64,000 bases of DNA from Kyrpidia spormannii (GTDB taxonomy: Bacteria; Bacillota; Bacilli; Kyrpidiales; Kyrpidiaceae). The DNA lies in contig NZ_CP024955.1 of the NCBI RefSeq assembly GCF_002804065.1, forward strand, positions 3,100,001 through 3,164,000. Reading direction: 5' to 3'. Position numbers and translations under genes: made by a program. The notes under the pieces were generated by a model. That model had not been told where the DNA came from. It ran no database searches and saw nothing but the letters and a program-made list of their open reading frames with translations. This document shows, one piece after another, positions 35,496 to 44,306 of the stretch (position 1 is its first letter; each line of letters begins with the position of its first letter).

Positions 35496-37292
35496 TTACG
35501 CCTGCCCGCCCTCGGGTTGCAACCCGGATCCGGAGGGCGACGGTCCCCCGGATCCCGATGGAGTCGATGGGGCCGGCCCGGAGGGAACGGGTTCAGTTCC
35601 CAATCCCGCCTCCCCCGGACGGGATCCTTCGGGCGCGGGGCCCCGGGCGTCCCGTTTACGGTCCCGGCGCACATCCCGCAAGAAAAAGCTAAACAGCAGC
35701 CCCAACACCGTGAATCCCGTCGCCCACCAAAAGGCATCGTCGATACCTTGGACCGCCGCCTGCTGGGCCAAACTGCCGTACAAACCTGCAACCCCTGGCC
35801 CCTGGGCCTGGGCCGGCGGCAAACCTGCCGAGGATGCCGCACCAACCATCTGTTGCAAGGACTGCTGCACAAAGGGATCATATCGGTTTATCGGGTCGAG
35901 GTACATCCGAAGATGAAAATCGTTCCGGGTAGTGAACATGGTCGTCAGAAACGCCGTCCCAATGGCCCCGGCCACCTGCCGAACCGTATTGGATAAGGCC
36001 GTGCCGTGGCTATTTTTCACCATCGGCAACTGGTTCAGCCCGGCGGTCATGATGGGCATCATGAGAAGGGACATCCCAAAAGACCGGATGACGTAGAGCG
36101 CCAGAATATGGTTATAACTGGTTAGCGTCGTCAGTTTGGTGAACTCGAAGGTCGTCACCGCCGTTATGATCAGCCCCACCACCGCCAGGGGTCTGGGACC
36201 AATCCGGTCGAATAAAGCCCCGGAAACCGGGGACATGACCCCCATGATCAGAGCCCCGGGAAGCAACAGCAATCCGGCCTGGAGAGGGGTAAAGCCCCGG
36301 AGATTCTGCAAATAGATCGGCAAAAGAAACATGCCGGCGAACAGAGCCATGGTAATAATCGCGTTGATCAGGCTGCTCAGGGCGAACATGTCATAGCGAA
36401 AGATCCGAAAGTCGAGCATCGGTTCGGCAACGGAAAGCTCCCTCATCACAAAGAGAAACACTCCGATCGCCCCGATGACGAGTCCGGCGATCACTTGGGT
36501 CTGCCCCCACCCCCCGGACCCGGCCTCACTGAACCCGTACAGGAGGGCGCCAAAACCCAGGATCGACATCACCATGCCGTACAGATCTAAAGGGGGCCTG
36601 TGTTTGCGAGGGATGTCCCGAAGGTACACCATGCCCATCAGGATCACCAGAATGCCTAGAGGAATCATCCCGTAAAACAAAAGCCTCCACGTGTAGTATT
36701 CCACCACCCACCCGGACAGGGTGGGACCCACCGCCGGTGCGAAAATCATCCCCAGCCCGAGAAATCCCATGGCCCGCCCCCGGGCTTCAGGGGGGAAGAG
36801 AGCGAGAAAAATGTTCATCACCAAGGGCATGAGAATTCCGCCGCCCACGGCCTGAACGATCCGCCCGATGAGCATCAGGGGAAAATCCGTAGCGACCCCG
36901 CAGATGAGGGAACCCACAGAAAAAAAGGCCATCGCCGCCACGAACAGCGTTTTGCTCCCGAAGGTTTCCATTAAAAAGGCGGAGATGGGGATCAGTACGC
37001 CGGTGACAAGCATGTAGGCGGTCATCAGCCACTGGATCGTGTCCGCCGACACGTTGAACTCGTTCATCATGTGGGGGATCGCCACATTCAACAGCGTTTG
37101 GTTGAGAATGGCCAGAAAAACCCCGAGCATGAGCACCGCCATCAGGGGACCAAAACGCATCCCCTCGGGCAACCGGGCCCCCAACCCCGCGCCCCCGGGG
37201 CCCGATACCGCACCCGCCCCCGCCTCAGTGTTCGGTTCGCCGGTGGGGAGCCGGGAATCGCGTGTCCCGCCGTTTTCGGACGGATTGTCCAT
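35496..37292 (-). CDS. DHA2-family MFS multidrug exporter (EmrB/QacA-like)
   Basis: A 598-residue drug:proton antiporter with 14 predicted helices. Motif C GLGMIFAPAVGPTLSGWV and LNQTLLNVAIPHMMNE match EmrB. A ~45-residue Gly/Pro/Ser-rich cytosolic N-terminal stretch and a similar C-terminal tail are unusual additions. ATG 37292 follows GAGGGGG. It is last in an operon with two adaptor proteins and a MarR regulator. Confidence 0.92.
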   Translation of the reverse strand: MDNPSENGGTRDSRLPTGEPNTEAGAGAVSGPGGAGLGARLPEGMRFGPLMAVLMLGVFLAILNQTLLNVAIPHMMNEFNVSADTIQWLMTAYMLVTGVLIPISAFLMETFGSKTLFVAAMAFFSVGSLICGVATDFPLMLIGRIVQAVGGGILMPLVMNIFLALFPPEARGRAMGFLGLGMIFAPAVGPTLSGWVVEYYTWRLLFYGMIPLGILVILMGMVYLRDIPRKHRPPLDLYGMVMSILGFGALLYGFSEAGSGGWGQTQVIAGLVIGAIGVFLFVMRELSVAEPMLDFRIFRYDMFALSSLINAIITMALFAGMFLLPIYLQNLRGFTPLQAGLLLLPGALIMGVMSPVSGALFDRIGPRPLAVVGLIITAVTTFEFTKLTTLTSYNHILALYVIRSFGMSLLMMPIMTAGLNQLPMVKNSHGTALSNTVRQVAGAIGTAFLTTMFTTRNDFHLRMYLDPINRYDPFVQQSLQQMVGAASSAGLPPAQAQGPGVAGLYGSLAQQAAVQGIDDAFWWATGFTVLGLLFSFFLRDVRRDRKRDARGPAPEGSRPGEAGLGTEPVPSGPAPSTPSGSGGPSPSGSGLQPEGGQA

Positions 37293-37305
37293 CTCCCTCA
37301 CCCCC

Positions 37306-37944
37306 TCAACTTTTGTGAATCCGGACGGTGGCGTTCATCCCCGGAACAATATCCTGGTCATAGGCCGTCATGGAAATCCGCACCGGGATCCGCTGCACCA
37401 CCCGGGTATAATTCCCCGTGGTATTTTGCTGAGGGAACAATGAAAAGACGGAGTTGGCGGCGAGCCCGACCTGATCCACCCGGCCCTTGATGGTGGCTCC
37501 GGGGTCCGCATCAACTGTGACATCCACGTCCGCCCCGACATTGACATCGGCAATGCGGGTTTCTTCGATATTGGCGAGAATGTAGAGCTTTTTCATGTCC
37601 GCCATCGTCGCCAGGGGCTGGCCGATGGACACGATTTGGCCGTCCGTGGCGTTGCTCTGGATGATCGATCCGCTGATGGGGGCGGTGATGCGGCCGGCGT
37701 CCCCCGCACCGTCGATTTGACCGATGGTATCACCTTGATTAAAGGTCTGGCCCACCGTCCCCTTCCAACCGCTCAACCGGCCCGGAGCCGCGGGGCTGAC
37801 CGGCACCAAATCCGCCCACACCCGGGCGTCGTCGGTGGCGATATAGTTCCAGCGCTGATAAAGATAGTAGTAACCGCCGAGCACCAAAGCGGCGAGGATC
37901 ACCAGGGCAATCAAGTTGAAAAGGATAATGCGGGAAGCTTTCAC
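37306..37944 (-). CDS. HlyD/EmrA-family efflux adaptor
   Basis: A 212-residue membrane-anchored adaptor: one N-terminal helix, the YIATDDARVWADLVPVS strand typical of EmrA, a lipoyl-like half (GRLSGWKGTVGQTF, ITAPISGSI) and a beta-barrel ending VPGMNATVRIHKS. The coiled-coil hairpin of Gram-negative EmrA is absent, usual for Gram-positive members. GTG 37944 with GGGGG upstream is preferred over TTG 37965. Confidence 0.87.
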   Translation of the reverse strand: MKASRIILFNLIALVILAALVLGGYYYLYQRWNYIATDDARVWADLVPVSPAAPGRLSGWKGTVGQTFNQGDTIGQIDGAGDAGRITAPISGSIIQSNATDGQIVSIGQPLATMADMKKLYILANIEETRIADVNVGADVDVTVDADPGATIKGRVDQVGLAANSVFSLFPQQNTTGNYTRVVQRIPVRISMTAYDQDIVPGMNATVRIHKS

Positions 37945-37977
37945 CGGTGCTGGTCCCCCTTCCAATGGTTGATCTCT

Positions 37978-39036
37978 CTACCGATGAATCCGAACCGACG
38001 CGTTCATCCCCGGTACGACATATTTTCCGGAAAAATCGTCCACGGCGATCCGTACCGGCACCCGCTCAGTCGGCCGGGTTTGATTCGTGCCGGCTGCGGA
38101 AGGCAGCTCCGGGGCGGCGAAGGATCCGGCGGCGTCGGCGATGCGGACCACTTTCCCTGGAAAGGATGTGCCGGGATAAGCGTCCAGGAACACGTCCACG
38201 TCTTTCCCCACGGACAGATTCTTTAGGATGTTGTCGTCGATGTAGGCGGTCACAAAGGGTTTGGAGAGGTCGGCCACGACGGCCAAGGTCCACCCCGGGA
38301 CCCATATCGCCCCGGGGATGGCGGCCGTGTAGAGCACCACGCCATCAATGGGACTCGTGAGGTTCACCGGCGTAGGAAGAGCGGGCACGGGTGCCGCAGA
38401 CGGCGGCGCAGTGTTGGGTGAAGCCGGGCGCGGTGAGGCAGGCGGGAGGCCGGTGTGAACCCGAGAGCGGCGTGCAGCTGGCTGAGAGCCGGGCGCCGAC
38501 CGGGAGCGGACGGTAGATCGGTTTCGCGTGGTCTCCCTATTATGCGTGGTGCCAACTTGAGAGGCGAGGGCCTGTAGGGCCGGTGACGAAGTGGCGTTCG
38601 CACGAGCCGCCGAGGCGCCGGACACGGCCCCGAAGGCGGTTGCTCTTCCGCCGGGGGCAGCCGGCGCCGTCGGCGCTGTCCCAGCCGTCCTGCCTGCAGC
38701 CCCCTGACCCGCTCCCGGGGCAATTCCGGCAGACCCGGATCCCGACGGGGCCCCCGCCCCCGACGCGGATCCCGCCCCCGCCATCGAAGACGGGATAGAG
38801 GCCAGGGGCTGGAGGGTCCCCAGCACCGCTCCTGCGGAAATCCGGTCACCTGTCTTTGCCGACCACTGGGTCAGCCTGCCCACCTCCGGAGCGCTGATAA
38901 CCACCAGGTCCGCCCCCACCTGGGCCTGATTCGTGCGGATGTATTGCGCTTTGTCCCAGAAAAAGAAGCCGGCTGCCCCCGCCGCAGCGGCCACAGCCAG
39001 CCAAAGGATCAGGTTGAGCAGCACGAGTCGTCTCAT
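37978..39036 (-). CDS. HlyD-family efflux adaptor with long disordered insert
   Basis: A 352-residue second adaptor paralogous to the preceding one: N-terminal helix, YIRTNQAQVGADLVVISAPE, then TSPIDGVVLYTA and a barrel ending VPGMNASVRIHR. Between the two lipoyl halves lies roughly 130 residues of Gly/Ala/Ser/Pro/Arg-rich low-complexity sequence. ATG 39036 follows GGAAGGAG. Confidence 0.85.
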   Translation of the reverse strand: MRRLVLLNLILWLAVAAAAGAAGFFFWDKAQYIRTNQAQVGADLVVISAPEVGRLTQWSAKTGDRISAGAVLGTLQPLASIPSSMAGAGSASGAGAPSGSGSAGIAPGAGQGAAGRTAGTAPTAPAAPGGRATAFGAVSGASAARANATSSPALQALASQVGTTHNRETTRNRSTVRSRSAPGSQPAARRSRVHTGLPPASPRPASPNTAPPSAAPVPALPTPVNLTSPIDGVVLYTAAIPGAIWVPGWTLAVVADLSKPFVTAYIDDNILKNLSVGKDVDVFLDAYPGTSFPGKVVRIADAAGSFAAPELPSAAGTNQTRPTERVPVRIAVDDFSGKYVVPGMNASVRIHR

Positions 39037-39117
39037 CGGCGGTCGGACTCCTTCCCCACATCCGAATCTCCGCTCGTTAGTCTGCCCCACGTGCAAAATC
39101 CTTTGCATACGATGAAT

Positions 39118-39567
39118 TTAACGGAGTCCGTCCTTTTGGGATTCCTCGATAATCGTCAACAACGTTTTGAGATGGCGAATCAGCCCCTCTGCTTCCTCCG
39201 ACGGCATTTTTTCCAACAATGTCCGAAAATAATCCATGTGCAAAACCGGGACCTTTGCGACCAAATCCCGGCCCTGTTCACTCAGGCTCACCCAGACCAC
39301 CCGCCGGTCGTGCTCGTCCCGGACCCGATTCACCAGGCCCATGCGGACCAGGCGATCAACGATCCCGCTGGCTGTACTGGTGGACATGCCCACCCGGCGG
39401 CTGAGTTCCGCCAAGGAATGGGTGCCTTCCTTGTGAAGAGTTCGCAGAACCCACATCTGCGGAACCGTGAGGTCGTACTCCCGGAGCTCCTGATGCACCC
39501 GCTGTTTGAATTCCCGCATGGTGCGCCGCATCAAATCGATCAGTTCACTGATTTGCTCATCTCGCAT
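39118..39567 (-). CDS. MarR-family transcriptional regulator
   Basis: A 149-residue winged-helix regulator. SLAELSRRVGMSTSTASGIVDRL is the recognition helix region and DEHDRRVVWVSLSEQG the wing. ATG 39567 is preferred (GGAGG seven to eight bases upstream); the frame extends to 39612 through the putative operator. It leads the efflux operon and probably represses it until a toxic ligand binds. Confidence 0.9.
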   Translation of the reverse strand: MRDEQISELIDLMRRTMREFKQRVHQELREYDLTVPQMWVLRTLHKEGTHSLAELSRRVGMSTSTASGIVDRLVRMGLVNRVRDEHDRRVVWVSLSEQGRDLVAKVPVLHMDYFRTLLEKMPSEEAEGLIRHLKTLLTIIEESQKDGLR

Positions 39568-41317
39568 CCCCAGGTCCTCCCCCGCCAGGGCTATCATTCG
39601 CGTACGAATCATTTATCATAGAACCATGTTGTGAGCGTCCTGTCAAGAACGACAACACCTCCGCCACAAAGGGCTGCGCTCCCACTAAAAGGATCCCCCG
39701 TTCACCCTCGTGTCCCTTCTCACCCGATAGCACCCATTCAACCGGGGGCTCTATCTCCAGCGAATGTGGCCCGACGGCCGTCGGGGCACGCGTGCCAACC
39801 CTGGGCTCCCCGGCATGCCTGGCCACGCCGAGTTCTCCAGCAGCCCCGGCCTGCCCAGCAACCCCGGCCTCTCCCGCACTCCCGGCCTCCCCGGCACCCC
39901 CGGCCAGCCTGCCCACCCCGGCTCTGGCCGGCCACTTTCCGCTCTGCGTCAACCACCTCTCCGCCACTCGCCACGCTTCCCCCAAATCCTGCGCCGTTTC
40001 CACCCGGGCGTACCAATTCCTGGCCACCGCCGCCCCTTCCCGGGGATACGTGAAATACCCGTTGCCCGCCCGGGTGAGAACCAGGCCATCGCTCACCGGC
40101 GCCAGCTCCCGGTACACCCCCGGATAATCCTTGTCCGATGGCACCGCCGCGATGGTGATCACCCGGCTGCCCCACCGTTCAATCAACTTCCGAATCTGGG
40201 CCGCGCTGGCGGCCGTCACCGCCCCGTCCACCAGGATCATAGGATTCCGGGAGAGGATCTGGCACCGACCGGGGTGCACCACCTTCCGCAAGCCCTCTGC
40301 CGCCAGAACCTCCGACCAGAGCGCTCCCCTGCGGCCGCGCCGGCTTTGGTCCTGCAGAATCCCCTCCGCCACCGCTGCGGCGAGGGCCGCGTTATCCGCC
40401 TGAAACGCGCCCACCGCTTGAAGGGTGGTTTCAACTCGACGTCCCCCCGGGGTTGTGAGCGCCGCCCACAACCCCTTCGAAGTGAGATGAACCTCTTCCA
40501 CGAAAAAATCCTGCCCCAATATCCGAAGGGGCACGCCCCGGGCTTTCGCTTCACCGCGAAGCAGTGCCGCAACTTCAGGGTCTTGGCGCCCGGCAAAAGC
40601 CGCCATCATGCCCGACCGGATCGCCCCCGCTTTATGCCAGGCCACATCCGCCAAGGTCGGCCCGAGTTCTTTCAAATGTTCCTCCATCACCGGGGTCACC
40701 GCCGCCCACCGGGCGCGGACCTGGGCCACATCGTCAAACCGGGCCCCCCGACCGCATTCGAGTACGTCGATGTCTGTTCCCGCCTTCCGAAAAGCGCACA
40801 GCGCCACAGCCAGGTAGATCCCCACCGGGGCGATGTACTCGTCGGGCCGAATTCCTTGGACAACCTCCTGGACCAATGGGTCAATCTCGTCCATCCAGTG
40901 GACAAAATCTTCCTCGGGAAGGGGGACTCCGTTGATGGAGATCCGCTCCATCGGGTGAAGGAGGTGAGGACCCGTGAATAGCCCCACTCGGAAACCGTGG
41001 GCCTGAAGAATGCCGGCAATCATCCGCGCCGTGGAGCCCTTGCCCTTACTGCCCGCCACCACGACGGACGGAGTGCCGCGATCCGGCCCTCCCAGCCGAT
41101 CCAACAACCTCCGCGTCAAGTCCGGCCGGCGCCGCTCGGCATCCGGTCCAGTCCAGCGCCCGGGCGCCGGCGCCCGGCTATTGTCCCCGGGAAAACCCGC
41201 TCGGGCCCAGGAGGCCCGGTTGTACGACCTATACACCGCATCAATGGCATCCCAAAACCGATCGAACACGCGCCGCTTCCGCCTTTCCGCTGCCTTTTGG
41301 CCGAACTGCCGTTTCAC
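39557..41317 (-). CDS. FolC-like Mur-ligase family protein
   Basis: A 586-residue protein of the folylpolyglutamate/dihydrofolate synthase fold. The P-loop reads GSKGKGST (canonical GTNGKGS), then TGPHLLHPMERIS and HKAGAIRSG (canonical EKAGIIK). These departures suggest a divergent paralogue rather than the housekeeping FolC. Near the C-terminus about 40 residues are Gly/Ala/Glu repeats (AGEAGVAGQAGAAGE), and the end overlaps the MarR gene. GTG 41317 has only a weak binding site. Confidence 0.78.
   Translation of the reverse strand: MKRQFGQKAAERRKRRVFDRFWDAIDAVYRSYNRASWARAGFPGDNSRAPAPGRWTGPDAERRRPDLTRRLLDRLGGPDRGTPSVVVAGSKGKGSTARMIAGILQAHGFRVGLFTGPHLLHPMERISINGVPLPEEDFVHWMDEIDPLVQEVVQGIRPDEYIAPVGIYLAVALCAFRKAGTDIDVLECGRGARFDDVAQVRARWAAVTPVMEEHLKELGPTLADVAWHKAGAIRSGMMAAFAGRQDPEVAALLRGEAKARGVPLRILGQDFFVEEVHLTSKGLWAALTTPGGRRVETTLQAVGAFQADNAALAAAVAEGILQDQSRRGRRGALWSEVLAAEGLRKVVHPGRCQILSRNPMILVDGAVTAASAAQIRKLIERWGSRVITIAAVPSDKDYPGVYRELAPVSDGLVLTRAGNGYFTYPREGAAVARNWYARVETAQDLGEAWRVAERWLTQSGKWPARAGVGRLAGGAGEAGSAGEAGVAGQAGAAGELGVARHAGEPRVGTRAPTAVGPHSLEIEPPVEWVLSGEKGHEGERGILLVGAQPFVAEVLSFLTGRSQHGSMINDSYANDSPGGGGPGDAR
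39593..39612. promoter_or_regulatory. Probable MarR operator
   Basis: ATCATTCG-CGTA-CGAATCAT is an 8-4-8 inverted repeat with one mismatch, centred 35 bases upstream of the MarR start. It lies inside the 3' end of the upstream folC-like gene. Confidence 0.6.
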
Positions 41318-41498
41318 TTCCTATCATACCGCAAGCCAGACGACCGCGACCATCGGCGAGAACTGAGGCGACCGCCAGACGCTCAAAACCGGAAACCTCG
41401 CGCTGTGGGGGAGATCGATCTGAAACCCCGCACCCGTGTGGAAGAGCGGGCGAAGAATCGTTATCATGGAAACAGAACGGAGGAAGCGAGGGGTAACC

Positions 41499-42296
41499 AT
41501 GCGAGTAGCGCTCTGTCAAATGGAAGTGGTTCAAGGCGACCGCGCCGGAAACCGGTCCCGGGCCGAAGCGATGGTCCGGGAGTCGGCGGGACGCCGGGCC
41601 GATGTCGTCGTCCTGCCGGAAATGTGGACGTGCGGGTATGATTTTGCCCATCTTTCCGAACACACCGAGGAGATCGACGGTGAAACAGCGACCTTGCTCG
41701 GCCGGTGGGCCCGGCAATACGGGATTTGGCTGGTCGGCGGATCGTTTCCTATAGAATTCGCCGATGGGGTGTCGAATACGGCGCTGACCTTTGCGCCGGA
41801 CGGAACGCTGGTCAACCTCTATCGCAAAATCCACCTCATCGGCTTGATGGACGAGGACCGCTATCTGGTCCCCGGGGAGACCCGGGCCACCTTCGCCTTG
41901 GGGGAAACGGGCACGCCGGACTCGACCCGGGCCGGGGTGATGATTTGCTACGATCTTCGCTTTCCCGAGTTGGCCCGGGCCCACGTGCTGGAGGGCGCTG
42001 AGGTCCTCTTCCTTCCCGCGGAGTGGCCGGTTCAGCGAGCCGATCACTGGCGGACTCTCCTCATCGCCCGGGCCATCGAGAATCAGGCCTTCGTGATCGG
42101 CGTGAACATCGTCGGGCGCAATGACCGGGATCGGTTCACCGGCGGGTCCCTGGCGGTGGACCCCTGGGGCCGGGTGGTGACCGAGGCTGGGACCAAGCCG
42201 GGGATTGTGTATGCGGATCTCGATTTAAGCATTGTGGCGGACGTGCGGCAAAAGATGACGGTGCTCAAAGACCGCCGGCCCAAAGCTTATCTCTAA
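41499..42296 (+). CDS. Nitrilase-superfamily carbon-nitrogen hydrolase (omega-amidase-like)
   Basis: A 265-residue amidase. The catalytic triad is visible as Glu in LPEMWTCGYD, Lys in YRKIHLIG and Cys in MICYDLRFPE. It resembles omega-amidase/MtnU proteins that deaminate 2-oxoglutaramate or 2-oxosuccinamate, a damage-repair or methionine-salvage role. ATG 41499 has GAGGGG upstream. Divergent from the folC-like gene. Confidence 0.85.
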   Translation: MRVALCQMEVVQGDRAGNRSRAEAMVRESAGRRADVVVLPEMWTCGYDFAHLSEHTEEIDGETATLLGRWARQYGIWLVGGSFPIEFADGVSNTALTFAPDGTLVNLYRKIHLIGLMDEDRYLVPGETRATFALGETGTPDSTRAGVMICYDLRFPELARAHVLEGAEVLFLPAEWPVQRADHWRTLLIARAIENQAFVIGVNIVGRNDRDRFTGGSLAVDPWGRVVTEAGTKPGIVYADLDLSIVADVRQKMTVLKDRRPKAYL

Positions 42297-42299
42297 CCT

Positions 42300-42327
42300 T
42301 TGCACGGATACCTATTGCTGGTATACT
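42300..42327 (+). promoter_or_regulatory. Sigma-A promoter of csaB
   Basis: TTGCAC (42300-42305), 16-base spacer, TATACT (42322-42327), about 36 bases before the csaB ATG and directly after the amidase stop. Confidence 0.55.
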
Positions 42328-42362
42328 TGTCCTTGTTTATTGGACAATTCGAAGGAAGGGTC

Positions 42363-43475
42363 ATGATTGTGGCGACCATTTTGATTGCCGGGTACTACGG
42401 GTTTCATAATGCCGGTGATGACGCCGTCCTTCACGGCATCATCACCTCCCTGCGCCGCTATGACCCGACGGTGCACTGCCGGGTGCTCTCCAATCAGCCC
42501 CGCCACACCCGGGCCCTGTTTCGGATCCCGGCTTACGACCGGTGGAACCCGTGGACGATTATCCGGCAACTCAAAAAGGCCGATATGCTGGTCATGGGCG
42601 GGGGCGGCCTCCTGCAGGACGTGACCAGCCCCCGAAGTATTCTCTATTATCTCGGCGTGGTCCAGATGGCCAAATGGCTGGACAAACCGGTCGTTTTTTA
42701 CGCCCAGGGATTCGGCCCGGTTCGTCGCCCCCTCTCAAAATGGCTCATCCGGCGAACCCTCAACGATATCGACCTGATCACCGTCCGGGATGAAGGATCC
42801 CGGGACGATTTTCTGCGTACCGGCGTCACCCGGCCGCCCCTTTTGGTGACCGCCGACCCGGCCATGGCCATCGATACAAGCCTGGTGGACGCGGAGATGG
42901 GCCGGGCGATTCTGGAGCGACACCGGGTGCCGACCTCCCGGGTGGCGGTGGTTTCCGTGCGGGAGTGGCCAACCGCCAAAGTTCCGTATAAAAGGATCTT
43001 TGCCGAAGGGCTGAAGCGGCTCATCGAAAAGGGATGGCACGTGGTGTTTCTCCCCATGCAACACCCCAAGGACCTCCGGCCTTCGAGAGAGATCGCCCGG
43101 TGCTTGGGCCACGGCTCCACGGTGATCGAGACGCCCCTGACGGTTTTCGATATCCTCAACGTGATCAAAGCCGCCGATATGGTGGTGGGGATGCGCCTGC
43201 ACTCCCTCATTCTCGCGGCGCTCCTGTCCGTGCCCGCCGTGGCTTTTTCTTATGACCAGAAGATCGAGCGGTTTTCCCGGCGGGTCGGCATTCCTTGCGC
43301 CGGTTCCACCCAGGCCGCCGATGAAGAAACCTTCATTCATACTTTGCTTTCCTGCAGTGAACACCTTGATGAAGCCCGGGCGGCCATGATGCCGGGGACC
43401 GACGAGATGCGGCATTTGGCCCTGGAGACGGCCAGGCGCACCATCGAGATCCTGCACCGGCGGCTGGGGGAATGA
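42363..43475 (+). CDS. csaB: Polysaccharide pyruvyl transferase CsaB
   Basis: A 370-residue enzyme that transfers pyruvate from phosphoenolpyruvate to the secondary cell-wall polysaccharide, creating the anchor for SLH-domain S-layer proteins. Markers are GYYGFHNAGDDAVL (residues ~10-23), GGGGLLQDVTSPRS, YAQGFGPV and VVGMRLHSLILAAL. ATG 42363 is preferred over TTG 42300, which is inside the promoter. It implies an S-layer held by SLH domains. Confidence 0.92.
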   Translation: MIVATILIAGYYGFHNAGDDAVLHGIITSLRRYDPTVHCRVLSNQPRHTRALFRIPAYDRWNPWTIIRQLKKADMLVMGGGGLLQDVTSPRSILYYLGVVQMAKWLDKPVVFYAQGFGPVRRPLSKWLIRRTLNDIDLITVRDEGSRDDFLRTGVTRPPLLVTADPAMAIDTSLVDAEMGRAILERHRVPTSRVAVVSVREWPTAKVPYKRIFAEGLKRLIEKGWHVVFLPMQHPKDLRPSREIARCLGHGSTVIETPLTVFDILNVIKAADMVVGMRLHSLILAALLSVPAVAFSYDQKIERFSRRVGIPCAGSTQAADEETFIHTLLSCSEHLDEARAAMMPGTDEMRHLALETARRTIEILHRRLGE

Positions 43476-43776
43476 ACCGGAAACACCACCTGTTCACAGG
43501 AATCATCCCGCTCATGCCCTCAATACCACGAGCATCGTATCCCCACGGCCCTCAAGAAAGTTTCGTTCCCCCTTCCTTTTCTGCGAACACACCGTGAACA
43601 TATCGCTGCGAGCATGGCCCGCCCAAATGGGATTGTCAACCCGCCGACTGTTGTATTCTCCCGTCCACACCAGCGGAACTTGTCAAAATTAAGGCAAATG
43701 CGTGGTACAACCTCGGTTCAACCTGCGTATTCATGCACTATCACGGGCAACGAAACACGAAAGGGGACCAATTCAA
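43476..43776. other. Intergenic region without recognised gene
   Basis: About 300 bases between csaB and a small spore-coat-like gene. No coding sequence or clear terminator is seen. A loose TTGTCA...TATTCT pair with a 15-base spacer near 43633 is too weak to call. Confidence 0.4.
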
Positions 43777-44073
43777 GTGGAACACCAGATTTCCGCGCCA
43801 AGCCTCCTGCACATTCTCCATTCGTTGATTGGGAAAGTGGTGCGCATCAATAAAGGACCGGAGTCTATTTTAGGTAAACTGGTGGCTATCCGGTCGAATT
43901 ATGTGGTCGTGGAACCCGTCGACAGAAAGCACCCCAGGTTGGAGGACAAACCGCCGTTTATATTCTATCAAATCCATCATATCAAGAGCATTGAGGAAGA
44001 AAAACTCCCCCCATTAAGGCCAAAGGTTCACGGCAAAAAAAGAAGGCCCGCAAAAAGGACGACAGGGTGCTGA
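43777..44073 (+). CDS. Small DUF2642-like protein
   Basis: A 98-residue protein with a central beta-rich segment LIGKVVRINKGPESILGKL, VAIRSNYVVVEP and FYQIHHIKSI, the layout of DUF2642 proteins, several of which are spore-coat components. The C-terminus is highly basic (KVHGKKRRPAKR). GTG 43777 follows AAAGGGG. Function not known. Confidence 0.6.
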   Translation: MEHQISAPSLLHILHSLIGKVVRINKGPESILGKLVAIRSNYVVVEPVDRKHPRLEDKPPFIFYQIHHIKSIEEEKLPPLRPKVHGKKRRPAKRTTGC

Positions 44074-44156
44074 AAAGCTTGAAGCCCTTCTCCTCGCCTC
44101 AGAAAAAGCCGGTCCATGACAAGCCTGTTTGATTCCAGGGAGGAGAGGAGGATTCG

Positions 44157-44306
44157 ATGGTGTTCGCCATAGTGATTGTGCTGGCCGGCTGCATCCTCTA
44201 TTGGCTGATGAAACCGCCAAACATTGCGCGTCAACCCGAACCAATCAGGCCTCAGGAAATGGATGCTCCAGTTTCTTATGGTTATGAGGCGAATCCGGAT
44301 GCTTGA
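44157..44306 (+). CDS. 49-residue single-pass membrane protein
   Basis: ATG 44157 stands seven bases after GGAGAGGAGG, one of the best binding sites in the window. The protein begins MVFAIVIVLAGCILYWLMK, a single membrane helix, followed by a polar 30-residue tail. Its last 8 bases overlap the start of the transporter gene (44299), giving translational coupling. It is probably an accessory or regulatory subunit of that transporter; no family recognised. Confidence 0.65.
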   Translation: MVFAIVIVLAGCILYWLMKPPNIARQPEPIRPQEMDAPVSYGYEANPDA

